Assembly (NCBI RefSeq): GCF_014649715.1
Contig: NZ_BMTO01000004.1
Location: 318,390 to 382,389, forward strand
Length of the DNA stretch: 64,000 bases
Origin: Streptomyces lateritius
Lineage (GTDB): Bacteria; Actinomycetota; Actinomycetes; Streptomycetales; Streptomycetaceae
Reading direction: 5' to 3'
Position 1 is the stretch's first letter; each line of letters starts with the position of its first letter. Made by a program: the position numbers and the translations under genes. The notes under the pieces are model-generated. The model ran no database searches, was not told where the DNA came from, and saw nothing but the letters and a program-made list of their open reading frames with translations. Shown here in pieces: positions 23,600 to 38,045 of this stretch.

Positions 23600-24547
23600 A
23601 TGCAGCACGCAGTGGGGGCTCCGTTGCCGCCGCACGACCCGTCGGGTTGGGCACCGGGAGCAGGTCGACCTTCCGTACCGCCCGTACCGCCCCTGCCGCA
23701 GGGCGGTCATCAGGGCTCGCACCCGCAGCCGCGTCCCGTCCCCCCGGGGCCGCCACCGGGCGCCCCGCACCCCGCCCCGCCCGTCACGGGCTGGGCCGGG
23801 GGCGGCATGGCGCCGCACCCGGGCTCGCAGCACCCGGGCTCGCAGCACGCGGGTCCGCAGCACGCGGGTCCGCAGCACGCGGGCCCACAGCACCCCGGTT
23901 CGGCGCCGCCGCCTTCCGCGCCGCCGCGGGACGTCACCGGGCACGTCCAGCTGCCGCCGGTGTCGCTGCCCGTCGAGCCCGGCACCGGCACGGCGACCCT
24001 CGCCGTCCTGCTGATCGGCCCCGCGGGCGCCGGCAAGACGACCGTCGCCCGCCACTGGGCCCAGCGCCGCCGGGTCCCGACCGCGCACATCAGCCTCGAC
24101 GACGTCCGTGAATGGGTGTGCTCCGGCTTCGCCGACCCGCAGTCGGGCTGGAACGAGCACTCCGAGGCGCAGTACCGGCTCGCCCGCCGTACCTGTGGCT
24201 TCGCCGCGCGCAACTTCCTCGCCAACGGCATCTCCTGCATCCTCGACGACGCCGTCTTCCCCGACCGCCCGGTCGTCGGCCTGGGCGGCTGGAAACGCCA
24301 TGTCGGCCCCGGGCTGCTTCCGGTCGTTCTCCTGCCCGGCCTGGAGATCGTCCTGGAGCGCAACGCCGAGCGCAGCGGCAACAGGCGCCTCTCGGACGAG
24401 GAGGTCGCCTCCATCCACGGAAGGATGGCCGGCTGGTACGGCTCCGGCCTGCCGATCATCGACAACTCGAAGTACGACGTGGAGACCACGGCCCGGGTCC
24501 TCGACGAGGTCCTTGCCCGGTCCATAGCCAGCCCGCCCGCCTGGTGA
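23600..24547 (+). CDS. P-loop (AAA/kinase-like) protein with Pro/Gly/His-rich repeat N-terminus
   Basis: I cannot assign a function to this 315-residue protein. Residues 1-115 are low complexity (Pro, Gly, His, Gln) and include five tandem pentapeptides close to GPQHA/GSQHP. A P-loop NTP-binding domain follows (GPAGAGKTT at 140-148, then TAHISLDDVREWV and ILDDAVFPD), which looks like a zeta-toxin or kinase-type fold, and GLEIVLERNAERSGNRRLSDE near 250 resembles the lid region of such kinases. It sits between the aro operon and the pepQ-like gene, a position also occupied by an uncharacterised gene in mycobacteria. Confidence 0.75.
   Translation: MQHAVGAPLPPHDPSGWAPGAGRPSVPPVPPLPQGGHQGSHPQPRPVPPGPPPGAPHPAPPVTGWAGGGMAPHPGSQHPGSQHAGPQHAGPQHAGPQHPGSAPPPSAPPRDVTGHVQLPPVSLPVEPGTGTATLAVLLIGPAGAGKTTVARHWAQRRRVPTAHISLDDVREWVCSGFADPQSGWNEHSEAQYRLARRTCGFAARNFLANGISCILDDAVFPDRPVVGLGGWKRHVGPGLLPVVLLPGLEIVLERNAERSGNRRLSDEEVASIHGRMAGWYGSGLPIIDNSKYDVETTARVLDEVLARSIASPPAW
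23819..23893 (+). repeat. Five tandem 15-bp units inside the P-loop gene
   Basis: Five contiguous 15-bp units (23819, 23834, 23849, 23864, 23879), of the form (c/g)cggg-ctcgcagcac or gcgggtccgcagcac, encode the pentapeptide repeat. Units 1-2 are identical and units 3-4 are identical, consistent with replication slippage. Confidence 0.9.
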
Positions 24548-24701
24548 CGGCCTTCCCGGCCGTGCCCCGTCATTTCCAGTCGTTCCGGATCCTTCCCGGT
24601 CCTTCCCGGTCCCTCGCGTACGCCGGGACGGCGATGGTCTGATGCGGCCGAGTGGCGGCACGGTCGGCCGCGCTGAGCGAGCCGGGGCGGCCCACCCCTC
24701 G

Positions 24702-24707
24702 TAGGCT
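24702..24707 (+). promoter_or_regulatory. -10 box suggesting a leaderless transcript for the M24 peptidase gene
   Basis: TAGGCT ends seven bases before the ATG at 24714 and no Shine-Dalgarno is present. This is the arrangement of a leaderless mRNA starting at the ATG. Confidence 0.45.
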
Positions 24708-24713
24708 CGGAAC

Positions 24714-25820
24714 ATGTCAGAGGTGTATGCGGACCGCCGCGTGCGGCTGCGCGACCGGTGCGCGGCAGCGGGCAGCCCGGCGGCCCTGGTCTCCCGCCCC
24801 GCCAACGTCCGCTATCTCGCGGGCGGTTCGCCCCCCGGCGCCGTACTGCTGCTCGGCCCCGACGAGGACGTACTGCTCTGCCCCACCCCGCCCGGAGGTG
24901 ATCCGGTCGAGGGGCGGCTCGACGAGCTGCTCCGGCAGGCCGTGCTGCCCCCGGCCGGTGGTGACCCCGCCGTCGCCGCCGTCGACCTCGCCCGGAAGGC
25001 GGGCGCGGACGCGCTCGCCGTGGAGGAGCACCATCTGACCGTGGCCCGCCACCGCGCCATGGGCTCCACCGCGCCCCAGCTCCGCCTCGCCGACCTCGGG
25101 GGAGCCGTCGAGCAGCTGCGGATCGTGAAGGACGAGGACGAGATCGCCTGTCTGCGGATCGCCGCCGAGATCGCCGACCAGGCGCTCGGCGAGCTCCTCG
25201 AATCCATCCTGGTCGGTCGGACCGAGCGCCATCTCGCCCTGGAATTGGAGCGGCGGCTCGTCGACCACGGCGCGGACGGCGCGGCGTTCGCGACCTCCGT
25301 GGGGACGGGACCGAACTCCGGCCGCGGCGGCCACCGGCCCTCCGACCGCCGGGTCGAGGAGGGAGATTTCCTCTCGGTCTGCCTCGGCGCGAACTATCGC
25401 GGCTACCGCTGCGAGATCGGCCGCACCTTCGTCATCGGCACCACTCCGGCGGACTGGCAGATCGAGCTCTACGAGCTCGTCTTCGCCGCTCAGCGGGCCG
25501 GACGGGAGTCGCTGGTGCCGGGCGCCGGGTACCGGGACGTGGACCGGGCGGCGCGCCAGATCCTGGACGGCGCGGGCCACGGAGAGGCCGTTCCGCCGCT
25601 CACCGGGCACGGTGTCGGCCTGGAAATCGACGAGGACCCGCAGCTCGCACCCTCGGCCATGGGTAAACTGGACGCTTGTGTGCCGGTCACCGTCGAACCG
25701 GGGGTCCACCTCCCGGGCCGGGGCGGGGTCCGGATCGATGACACGCTCGTCGTGCGCCAGGAGGCGGACGGCGGACCCGAGCTACTCACCATTACGACCA
25801 AGGAGCTGCTCGCGCTGTAG
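24714..25820 (+). CDS. M24-family (aminopeptidase P / PepQ-like) protein with altered metal ligands
   Basis: This 368-residue protein has an N-terminal creatinase-like domain and a C-terminal pita-bread domain. It is syntenic with pepQ, upstream of efp, in Mycobacterium tuberculosis. Of the five metal ligands expected for an M24 enzyme, H299 ([12 protein letters not shown]) and E328 (VTVEPG) are present. The first Asp is Cys (C223, [11 protein letters not shown]), the second is Glu (E234, CEIGRTF) and the last Glu is Asp (D342, GVRIDDT). The PHG segment is GGH (H207). It may be inactive, use one metal, or act on a different substrate. A leaderless start is likely. Confidence 0.85.
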   Translation: MSEVYADRRVRLRDRCAAAGSPAALVSRPANVRYLAGGSPPGAVLLLGPDEDVLLCPTPPGGDPVEGRLDELLRQAVLPPAGGDPAVAAVDLARKAGADALAVEEHHLTVARHRAMGSTAPQLRLADLGGAVEQLRIVKDEDEIACLRIAAEIADQALGELLESILVGRTERHLALELERRLVDHGADGAAFATSVGTGPNSGRGGHRPSDRRVEEGDFLSVCLGANYRGYRCEIGRTFVIGTTPADWQIELYELVFAAQRAGRESLVPGAGYRDVDRAARQILDGAGHGEAVPPLTGHGVGLEIDEDPQLAPSAMGKLDACVPVTVEPGVHLPGRGGVRIDDTLVVRQEADGGPELLTITTKELLAL

Positions 25821-25869
25821 GGCGCGTACGCCTCCCTGGTCCCACGTCAGTCCAGGAGATTCCGCAACC

Positions 25870-26436
25870 GTGGCTTCCACGAACGACCTCAAGAACGGCA
25901 TGGTGCTCAAGCTCGACGGGGACCAGCTCTGGTCCGTCGTCGAGTTCCAGCACGTCAAGCCCGGCAAGGGCCCGGCCTTCGTGCGCACCAAGCTCAAGAA
26001 CGTGCTCTCCGGCAAGGTCGTCGACAAGACCTTCAACGCCGGTGTGAAGGTCGAGACGGCCACCATCGACCGCCGCGACATGCAGTTCTCGTACATGGAC
26101 GGCGACTACTTCGTCTTCATGGACATGCAGACGTACGACCAGCTGCACGTGGACCGCAAGGCCGTCGGTGACGCCGCCAACTTCCTGATCGAGGGCTTCA
26201 CGGCCTCCGTCGCGCAGCACGAGGGCGCGGTGCTCTACGTCGAGCTGCCGGCCGCCGTCGAGCTGACCATCCAGCACACGGACCCGGGCGTCCAGGGCGA
26301 CCGCTCCACCGGCGGCACCAAGCCGGCCACGCTGGAGACGGGCCACGAGATCCAGGTCCCGCTCTTCATCACCACCGGTGAGAAGATCAAGGTCGACACC
26401 CGTACGAGCGACTACCTCGGCCGGGTGAACAGCTAA
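25870..26436 (+). CDS. efp: Translation elongation factor P
   Basis: EF-P relieves ribosome stalling at polyproline. The 188-residue protein has the KOW domain with the modifiable loop [10 protein letters not shown] (tip Lys is K33), the central OB domain, and the C-terminal OB domain with [21 protein letters not shown]. The GTG at 25870 has AGGAG 11 bases upstream. A Lys at the tip does not by itself show how it is modified. nusB follows within three bases. Confidence 0.97.
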   Translation: MASTNDLKNGMVLKLDGDQLWSVVEFQHVKPGKGPAFVRTKLKNVLSGKVVDKTFNAGVKVETATIDRRDMQFSYMDGDYFVFMDMQTYDQLHVDRKAVGDAANFLIEGFTASVAQHEGAVLYVELPAAVELTIQHTDPGVQGDRSTGGTKPATLETGHEIQVPLFITTGEKIKVDTRTSDYLGRVNS

Positions 26437-26438
26437 CC

Positions 26439-26870
26439 GTGGCTGCCCGCAGCAACGCCCGTAAGCGCGCCTTCCAGATCCTGTTCGAGGCCGACCAGCG
26501 CGGTGCGTCCGTGCAGCAGGTCCTCGCGGACTGGGTCCGGCACGCACGGTCCGACGACCGCCAGCCGTCGGTCAACGAGTTCACGATGCAGCTGGTCGAG
26601 GGGTACGCGGACTACGCGAACCGCATCGACGAGCTCATCGCCACCTACGCGGTGGACTGGGACCTCGACCGGATGCCGGTCGCCGACCGGAACATCGTGC
26701 GCCTCGGCGCGTACGAGCTGATCTGGCTGGACGAGACGCCGGACGCCGTGGCGATCGACGAGGCGGTGCAGCTCGCCAAGGAGTTCTCCACCGACGAGTC
26801 CCCGACGTTCGTCAACGGCCTCCTGGGCCGCTTCAAGGACCTGAAGCCGCGCCTGCGCCGGGAAGCCTGA
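26439..26870 (+). CDS. nusB: Transcription antitermination factor NusB
   Basis: NusB joins NusE (S10) on boxA RNA in rRNA antitermination. The 143-residue all-helical protein shows RSNARKRAFQILFEADQRG, the core DRMPVADRNIVRLGAYELIW and NGLLGRFKDLKP. The GTG start is two bases after the efp stop, and the genes are probably cotranscribed with the M24 gene. A terminator follows. Confidence 0.96.
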   Translation: MAARSNARKRAFQILFEADQRGASVQQVLADWVRHARSDDRQPSVNEFTMQLVEGYADYANRIDELIATYAVDWDLDRMPVADRNIVRLGAYELIWLDETPDAVAIDEAVQLAKEFSTDESPTFVNGLLGRFKDLKPRLRREA

Positions 26871-26890
26871 GAGACGGCCTCCCGGCAGTC

Positions 26891-26927
26891 GAAGGGGCCC
26901 GCAGCACATCGTGCTGCGGGCCCCTTC
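26891..26927 (+). terminator. Terminator after nusB
   Basis: Perfect 17-bp arms (26891-26907 and 26911-26927) with an atc loop lie 20 bases after the nusB stop. Confidence 0.85.
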
Positions 26928-27002
26928 GGCGTACGCGGACTCCGGGACCGGCACGGAGCGGCACGGAGCGGCGTGGAGAGCCGCGCGCCGGACGGCGGAA
27001 AA

Positions 27003-27047
27003 CCGCCGGGGTGGCGGAAGGCGTAGGACCTTCCGCCACCCCGGCGG
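27003..27047 (-). terminator. Terminator after bldD
   Basis: Perfect 19-bp arms (27003-27021 and 27029-27047) enclose a 7-base loop. Read on the minus strand it is followed by TTTT, as expected for a factor-independent terminator of bldD. Confidence 0.85.
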
Positions 27048-27077
27048 CAACGTTTCTGCTGATGCGTTTTCTGGAGG

Positions 27078-27578
27078 TCAGCTCTCCTCGTGGGCGACCG
27101 CGCGACGCGCGTCCGCGTCCAGGACGCCCCAGCTGATGAGCTGCTCGGTCAGGACCGAGGGCGACTGGTCGTAGATGACGGCGAGGGTGCGCAGGTCGTC
27201 CTGGCGGATCGAGAGCACCTTGCCGTTGTAGTCGCCGCGCTGGGACTGGATCGTCGCCGCGTAGCGCTGCAGCGGGCCGGCCTTCTCCTGGGGGACGTGG
27301 GCCAGGCGCTCCAGGTCCAGGACGAGCTTCGGCGGCGGCTCGGCGGCCCCGCCCGGAGTCGTGCCCGGCAGGAGCTCCTGCACCGGAACCCCGTAGAAGT
27401 CCGCCAGCTCGGCGAGGCGCTGCACCGTCACGGCGCGGTCACCACGCTCGTACGAGCCGACCACGACGGCCTTCCAGCGGCCCTGGGACTTCTCTTCCAC
27501 ACCGTGGAGGGAAAGGCCCTGCTGGGTGCGGATGGCACGGAGCTTGGCCCCGAGCTGTTTTGCGTATTCGCTGGACAT
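27078..27578 (-). CDS. bldD: BldD, c-di-GMP-responsive developmental repressor
   Basis: BldD represses sporulation and developmental genes during vegetative growth when bound to tetrameric c-di-GMP. The 166-residue protein has an N-terminal HTH (residues 1-65, with AVVVGSYERGDRAVTVQRLAELA) and a C-terminal domain carrying both c-di-GMP signatures at their known positions, RGD at 114-116 and RQDD at 125-128. The ATG at 27578 is preceded by GGGGAGCT; an in-frame ATG eight codons upstream lacks a binding site. Two abutting BldD boxes lie upstream, consistent with the known autoregulation. Confidence 0.97.
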   Translation of the reverse strand: MSSEYAKQLGAKLRAIRTQQGLSLHGVEEKSQGRWKAVVVGSYERGDRAVTVQRLAELADFYGVPVQELLPGTTPGGAAEPPPKLVLDLERLAHVPQEKAGPLQRYAATIQSQRGDYNGKVLSIRQDDLRTLAVIYDQSPSVLTEQLISWGVLDADARRAVAHEES

Positions 27579-27625
27579 ATAGCTCCCCGGACGCTGTGAC
27601 AACGTGCGGCTCCGCCGCGTGGCTG

Positions 27626-27640
27626 GTAACTCACTGTGAG
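27626..27640. promoter_or_regulatory. BldD box 1 (distal half-site pair to bldD)
   Basis: The 15-mer gTaACtCActGTgAg matches eight of nine fixed positions of the published BldD consensus nTnACnC(A/T)GnGTnAn. It lies 48 bp upstream of the bldD start. Confidence 0.75.
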
Positions 27641-27655
27641 GTTACGCAGCGTTAC
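27641..27655. promoter_or_regulatory. BldD box 2, exact consensus match
   Basis: The 15-mer gTtACgCAGcGTtAc fits every fixed position of nTnACnC(A/T)GnGTnAn and directly abuts box 1. It faces bldD and the divergent pyr operon. Confidence 0.85.
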
Positions 27656-27786
27656 TTGTCCCCGTCAAGCCGAATGGTCCATACCGCCCCTTTCCGGGGG
27701 CGGCGCCCGGTGGGGTCGGCAGGGTGGTGAGCAGGACGGTCGTCCGCCCCTGGTAGAGTCGAGGGGCAATCCCGACGTCCTTTAAG

Positions 27787-28387
<601 letters not shown>

Positions 28388-28499
28388 CCGTACCGGCTCC
28401 CGACGGGTCCAGGGCACACCCCTGCGCGCCCGCACGCCCGACGGGCCTCCCGGGGGACACCCCCGGCCCCCCGACCTCCCACCACGGAGCGAAACCCCG

Positions 28500-29477
28500 A
28501 TGATGCGTCACCTCATCTCGGCCGCCGACCTCACCCGCGACGACGCCGTTCTCATCCTCGACACCGCCGAGGAGATGGCCCGGGTGGCCGACCGGCCGAT
28601 CAAGAAGCTGCCCGCCCTGCGCGGCCGCACGATCTGCAACCTGTTCTTCGAGGACTCCACCCGTACCCGCATCTCGTTCGAGGCCGCAGAGAAGCGCCTC
28701 TCCGCCGACGTGATCAACTTCGCGGCCAAGGGATCCAGCGTCTCCAAGGGCGAGTCCCTCAAGGACACCGCCCAGACCCTGGAGGCGATGGGCGTCGACG
28801 CCGTCGTCATCCGCCACAGCGCCTCCGGCGCCCCCTACCGCCTCGCCACCTCCGGCTGGATCGACGCCCCCGTCATCAACGCCGGCGACGGAACCCACCA
28901 GCACCCCACCCAGGCCCTGCTCGACGCCTTCACCATGCGCCGCCGCCTCGTCGGCCGCGACGCCGGCCTCGGCCAGGACCTCGCCGGCAAGCGCATCACC
29001 CTCGTCGGCGACGTCCTGCACAGCCGGGTCGCCCGCTCCAACGTCGACCTGCTCCACACCCTCGGCGCCGAGGTCACCCTGGTGGCCCCGCCCACCCTGA
29101 TCCCGGTCGGCGTCGAGGCCTGGCCGTGCGAGATCAGCTACGACCTCGACAGCGTGCTGCCGAAGTCCGACGCCGTGATGATGCTGCGCGTGCAGCGCGA
29201 GCGGATGAACGCGGCCTTCTTCCCCACCGAGCGCGAGTACTCGCGGCGGTACGGGCTCGACGGCCACCGGATGGCGAAGATGCCCGAGCACGCCGTCGTG
29301 ATGCACCCCGGCCCCATGGTCCGCGGCATGGAGATCACCGCCGAGGTCGCCGACTCGGACCGCTGCACGGTCGTCGAGCAGGTCGCCAACGGCGTCTCGA
29401 TCCGCATGGCCGTCCTGTACCTGCTGCTCGGCGGCAACGAGCCCGCCGCCGCCCACCCCCGTACCGAGGAGAACTGA
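28500..29477 (+). CDS. pyrB: Aspartate carbamoyltransferase catalytic subunit
   Basis: PyrB joins carbamoyl phosphate to aspartate, the first committed step of UMP synthesis. The 325-residue protein shows [19 protein letters not shown] (carbamoyl phosphate site), [34 protein letters not shown] and [11 protein letters not shown]. Two adjacent ATGs (28500, 28503) are possible; GGAG at 28486 favours the first. It follows pyrR after 112 bp and precedes pyrC by five. Confidence 0.96.
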   Translation: MMRHLISAADLTRDDAVLILDTAEEMARVADRPIKKLPALRGRTICNLFFEDSTRTRISFEAAEKRLSADVINFAAKGSSVSKGESLKDTAQTLEAMGVDAVVIRHSASGAPYRLATSGWIDAPVINAGDGTHQHPTQALLDAFTMRRRLVGRDAGLGQDLAGKRITLVGDVLHSRVARSNVDLLHTLGAEVTLVAPPTLIPVGVEAWPCEISYDLDSVLPKSDAVMMLRVQRERMNAAFFPTEREYSRRYGLDGHRMAKMPEHAVVMHPGPMVRGMEITAEVADSDRCTVVEQVANGVSIRMAVLYLLLGGNEPAAAHPRTEEN

Positions 29478-29482
29478 GAACC

Positions 29483-30769
29483 ATGAGCAAGATCCTGATC
29501 CGTGGTGCGAAGGTGCTCGGCGGCGAGGCGCAGGACGTCCTCATCGACGGCGAGACCATCGCCGCGGTGGGTACGGGGCTGGCGGCCGAGGACGCGACGG
29601 TGATCGAGGCCGAGGGGCAGATCCTCCTGCCCGGCCTGGTCGACCTCCACACCCACCTGCGCGAGCCCGGCCGCGAGGACTCCGAGACCGTCCTCACCGG
29701 CACCCGGGCGGCCGCCTCCGGCGGCTACACGGCCGTCTTCGCCATGGCCAACACCTTCCCGGTCGCCGACACCGCCGGCGTCGTCGAGCAGGTCTACCGG
29801 CTCGGCAAGGAGTCCGGTTACTGCGACGTGCAGCCCATCGGCGCCGTCACCGTCGGCCTGGAGGGCAAGAAGCTCGCCGAGCTCGGCGCCATGCACGACT
29901 CGGCCGCCGGCGTCACCGTCTTCTCCGACGACGGCAAGTGCGTCGACGACGCGGTGATCATGCGCCGCGCCCTGGAGTACGTGAAGGCCTTCGGCGGCGT
30001 CGTCGCCCAGCACGCCCAGGAGCCCCGCCTCACCGAGGGCGCCCAGATGAACGAGGGCGTGGTCTCCGCCGAGCTGGGCCTCGGCGGCTGGCCCGCCGTC
30101 GCCGAGGAGTCGATCATCGCCCGCGACGTCCTCCTCGCCGAGCACGTCGGCTCCCGCGTCCACATCTGCCACCTCTCCACGGCCGGCTCGGTCGAGATCG
30201 TTCGCTGGGCCAAGTCCCGCGGCATCGACGTCACCGCCGAGGTCACCCCCCACCACCTCCTCCTCACCGACGAGCTGGTCCGCAGCTACAACCCCGTCTA
30301 CAAGGTCAACCCGCCCCTGCGGACCGAGCGGGACGTTCACGCCCTGCGCGAGGCCCTGGCCGACGGCACCATCGACATCGTCGCCACCGACCACGCCCCG
30401 CACCCGCACGAGGACAAGGACTGCGAGTGGGCCGCCGCCGCCATGGGCATGGTCGGCCTGGAGACCGCGCTCTCCGTCGTCCAGCAGACGATGGTCGAGA
30501 CCGGACTGCTCGACTGGGCCGGCGTCGCCGACCGCATGTCCGTCAAGCCCGCGGCGATCGGGCGGGCCGAGGGCCACGGACGCCCCGTCTCGGCTGGTGA
30601 GCCCGCCAACCTGACGCTGGTCGATCCGGCATACCGTGGTCTCGTGGACCCCGCGGGCTTCGCCTCCCGCAGCCGCAACACCCCCTACGAGGGCCGCGAG
30701 CTGCCGGGACGCGTCACCCACACCTTCCTGCGGGGCCGCGCGACGCTCGTGGACGGGAAGCTGGCGTGA
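29483..30769 (+). CDS. pyrC: Dihydroorotase
   Basis: PyrC cyclises carbamoyl aspartate to dihydroorotate. The 428-residue amidohydrolase has zinc ligands in [11 protein letters not shown], the metal-binding His residues of [10 protein letters not shown] and [10 protein letters not shown], and the catalytic Asp in [14 protein letters not shown] precedes the ATG. The stop overlaps the next gene (GTGA). Confidence 0.97.
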   Translation: MSKILIRGAKVLGGEAQDVLIDGETIAAVGTGLAAEDATVIEAEGQILLPGLVDLHTHLREPGREDSETVLTGTRAAASGGYTAVFAMANTFPVADTAGVVEQVYRLGKESGYCDVQPIGAVTVGLEGKKLAELGAMHDSAAGVTVFSDDGKCVDDAVIMRRALEYVKAFGGVVAQHAQEPRLTEGAQMNEGVVSAELGLGGWPAVAEESIIARDVLLAEHVGSRVHICHLSTAGSVEIVRWAKSRGIDVTAEVTPHHLLLTDELVRSYNPVYKVNPPLRTERDVHALREALADGTIDIVATDHAPHPHEDKDCEWAAAAMGMVGLETALSVVQQTMVETGLLDWAGVADRMSVKPAAIGRAEGHGRPVSAGEPANLTLVDPAYRGLVDPAGFASRSRNTPYEGRELPGRVTHTFLRGRATLVDGKLA

Positions 30770-31335
30770 CATCTCTGATCATCCTGGCCGCCGGGGAGAA
30801 ATCGGCGGAGGTCACCAACTGGGCCGGACGCGTCGGCTGGGTCGTCGGCCTGGGCATCTTCGTCGCCTTCGTCTACTGGCTGATGCGCCAGGGATGGAAG
30901 TGGCGGGGCAGCCTCCAGTCGGACCTGCCGGAGCTGCCGGGAATGCCGGAGGCGCCGGGCGAGGCGAGACTGACTCTGAGCGGGCGCTACCACGGGTCCA
31001 CGACCGCCGGGCAGTGGCTCGACCGGATCGTCGCCCACGGCCTGGGCACTCGCAGCCGCGTCGAACTCACCCTCACCGACGCGGGGATCGAGGTCGTACG
31101 CCCCGGCGCCACCGACTTCTTCATCCCCGCCGAGGCCCTGCGCGAGGCCCGGCTCGACAAGGGAATCGCGGGCAAGGTCCTCGCCGAGGGCGGGCTCCTG
31201 ATCGTCACCTGGGCCCACGGGGAGAAGCTCCTCGACTCCGGATTCCGCTCCGACCGCGCGGCCGAGCACACCGCCTGGGTCGAAGCCATCACCCACATGA
31301 ACCACGCAAGCACGACGGAAGGCACCGCACGATGA
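30766..31335 (+). CDS. Single-pass membrane protein with a PH-like domain, inside the pyr operon
   Basis: This 189-residue protein has one N-terminal membrane helix (about 24-41, [17 protein letters not shown]) and a soluble beta-rich C-terminal part resembling PH-like domains ([24 protein letters not shown]). Both ends overlap neighbours: GTGA with pyrC and ATGA with carA. It is therefore expressed with pyrimidine genes, although no catalytic motif links it to the pathway. The same position is occupied in other Streptomyces. Confidence 0.85.
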   Translation: MTSLIILAAGEKSAEVTNWAGRVGWVVGLGIFVAFVYWLMRQGWKWRGSLQSDLPELPGMPEAPGEARLTLSGRYHGSTTAGQWLDRIVAHGLGTRSRVELTLTDAGIEVVRPGATDFFIPAEALREARLDKGIAGKVLAEGGLLIVTWAHGEKLLDSGFRSDRAAEHTAWVEAITHMNHASTTEGTAR

Positions 31336-32463
31336 CGACCTCCACAAGGGGAGCCAAGGCTCCCGCCGTACTCGTCCTGGAGGACGGCCGCATCTTCCGC
31401 GGCCGCGCCTACGGGGCCGTGGGGGAGACCTTCGGCGAGGCCGTGTTCTCCACCGGCATGACCGGCTACCAGGAGACCCTCACCGACCCGTCGTACCACC
31501 GCCAGGTCGTGGTGATGACCGCCCCGCACGTCGGCAACACCGGCGTCAACGACGAGGACCCCGAGTCCGCGAAGATCTGGGTCGCCGGCTACGTCGTCCG
31601 CGACCCCGCCCGCGTCTCCTCGAACTGGCGCGCCCAGCGCTCGCTGGACGAGGAGCTCGCCGCCCAGGGCGTCGTCGGCATCTCCGGCATCGACACCCGT
31701 GCCCTCACCCGCCACCTGCGCGAGCGCGGCGCCATGCGCGTCGGCATCTTCTCCGGCGAGACCGTCGCGGACGACGCCGTGCTGCTCGCCAAGGTGCAGG
31801 AAGCCCCGCAGATGAAGGGCGCGAACCTCTCCGCCGAGGTCGCCACCAAGGAGACCTACGTCGTCCCCGCCATCGGCGAGAAGAAGTTCACCGTCGCCGC
31901 CGTCGACCTCGGCATCAAGGGCATGACCCCGCACCGGATGGCCGAACGCGGCATCGAGGTCCACGTGCTGCCCGCGACGGCCACCGTCGAGGACGTGTAC
32001 GCCGTCCGGCCCGACGGCGTCTTCTTCTCCAACGGCCCGGGCGACCCGGCCACCGCCGACGGCCCCGTCGCCGTCATGCAGGGCGTCCTGGAGCGCAAGA
32101 CCCCGCTCTTCGGCATCTGCTTCGGCAACCAGATCCTCGGCCGCGCCCTCGGCTTCGGCACCTACAAGCTGAAGTACGGCCACCGCGGGATCAACCAGCC
32201 GGTGCAGGACCGTACGACCGGCAAGGTCGAGGTCACCGCGCACAACCACGGCTTCGCCGTCGACGCGCCCCTCGACAAGGTCTCCGAGACCCCCTACGGC
32301 CGCGCCGAGGTCTCCCACGTCTGTCTGAACGACCAGGTCGTCGAAGGCCTCCAGCTGCTCGACCGGCCGGCCTTCTCCGTCCAGTACCACCCCGAGGCGG
32401 CCGCCGGCCCGCACGACGCCGCGTACCTCTTCGACCGCTTCGTATCCCTGATGGAGGCCGAGC

Positions 32464-32471
<8 letters not shown>
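31332..32471 (+). CDS. carA: Carbamoyl-phosphate synthase, small (glutaminase) subunit
   Basis: CarA releases ammonia from glutamine for CarB. The 379-residue protein has the N-terminal domain with [14 protein letters not shown] and a class I amidotransferase domain with the nucleophile Cys in [10 protein letters not shown] and the His-Glu pair in [11 protein letters not shown]. Its ATG overlaps the previous stop and its end overlaps carB by eight bases. Confidence 0.97.
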
Positions 32472-35772
<3,301 letters not shown>

Positions 35773-35780
35773 CAGCCCAC

Positions 35781-35810
35781 GAGGGGGACACCGGAAACGG
35801 TGTCCCCCTC
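35781..35810 (+). terminator. Hairpin between carB and pyrD
   Basis: Perfect 13-bp arms (35781-35793 and 35798-35810) close on a gaaa tetraloop and are followed by TT. It may end some transcripts after carB or stabilise a 3' end, while pyrD-pyrF continue in the same direction 17 bases later. Confidence 0.65.
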
Positions 35811-35827
35811 TTGGTGAGGACACCTTC

Positions 35828-36933
<1,106 letters not shown>

Positions 36934-36937
<4 letters not shown>

Positions 36938-37770
36938 GTCTCTCCTTCGGTACCCGCCTGCGTTCCGCCATGGACGAGCGCGGCCCGCTCTGCGTCGGCA
37001 TCGACCCCCACGCCGCCCTGCTGGACTCCTGGGGCCTGACCGACGACATCGCGGGCCTGGAGCGCTTCACGTTCACGGTCGTCGAGGCGCTCGCCGGCAC
37101 CGTCGCCGTCTTCAAGCCGCAGTCGGCGTTCTTCGAGCGGTTCGGCTCCCGGGGCATCGCCGTCCTGGAGCGCGCAGTCGCCGATCTGCGCGAGGCGGGC
37201 GGCCTGGTCGTCATGGACGCCAAGCGGGGCGACATCGGCTCCACGATGGCCGCCTACGCCGAGACCTACCTCCGCAAGGACGCGCCGCTCTTCTCGGACG
37301 CCCTGACGGTCTCCCCGTACCTCGGCTACGGCTCCCTGAAGCCGGCCGTCGACCTGGTGAAGGAGTCCGGCGCGGGCCTCTTCGTGCTGGCCCTCACGTC
37401 CAACCCGGAGGGCTCGGAGGTCCAGCGCGCGGTACGCGAGGACGGCCGGAGCGTCGGCGCCACCATGCTGGCCCACCTCGCCGAGGAGAACGCGGGGGAG
37501 ACCCCCATGGGTTCCTTCGGCGCGGTCGTCGGCGCCACCCTCGGCGACCTCTCCTCCTTCGACCTCGACATCAACGGTCCCCTCCTCGCCCCGGGCATCG
37601 GCGCCCAGGGCGCGACGCCCGCCGACCTCCCGGCGGTCTTCGGCGCCGCGGTCCGCAACGTGGTCCCGAACGTCAGCCGGGGCGTCCTGAGGCACGGCCC
37701 GGACGCCTCCGCGCTGCGCGCCTCCGCGGAGCGGTACGCCGACGAGATTCGCGAGGCCGTCGGCGCGTAA
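36934..37770 (+). CDS. pyrF: Orotidine 5'-phosphate decarboxylase, type 2
   Basis: PyrF decarboxylates OMP to UMP. The 278-residue protein is the type 2 form, with CVGIDPHAALLDSWGL, the catalytic DAKRGDIG motif and LAPGIGAQGATP. The GTG start overlaps the pyrD stop. A T-tailed terminator follows, ending the pyr operon. Confidence 0.97.
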
Positions 37771-37856
37771 ACCGCCCGCCGGGCCAATGCGCAGGTCGGG
37801 GCCGTCTCACTCCGTGGCGAGAACTTGGCCGAAAAGCCGGTCGTTATGCCGGAAAT

Positions 37857-37888
37857 GTCCTGGTCGGTCGATGCTGACCAGGACTTTT
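37857..37888 (+). terminator. Terminator of the pyr operon
   Basis: A 9-bp stem (37857-37865 with 37876-37884) is followed by TTTT, the classic factor-independent form. Confidence 0.8.
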
Positions 37889-37969
37889 CCTTCGTTCTCG
37901 CTGACTGGAGAGGCATAGGCCGCTAGTCTCCGGGGCAGAGTCAGCGTTCAACGGTCACTACGTTGATCG

Positions 37970-37998
37970 TTGCTCCACTGGTGTGGGGCGACTAGGTT
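37970..37998 (+). promoter_or_regulatory. Candidate promoter of sIHF
   Basis: TTGCTC (37970-37975), a 17-bp spacer and TAGGTT (37993-37998) lie 47 bp upstream of the sIHF start. This was judged by eye from sigma-HrdB-like elements. Confidence 0.4.
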
Positions 37999-38045
37999 CC
38001 TCACCGGTCCGTATCCGACAGTTCGACATCCGAGGTGACGTAGGC

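Noticed and set aside
23819..23893. A CRISPR-like array.
   Set aside because: The units are contiguous, 15 bp, in frame and code for pentapeptides; there are no spacers.
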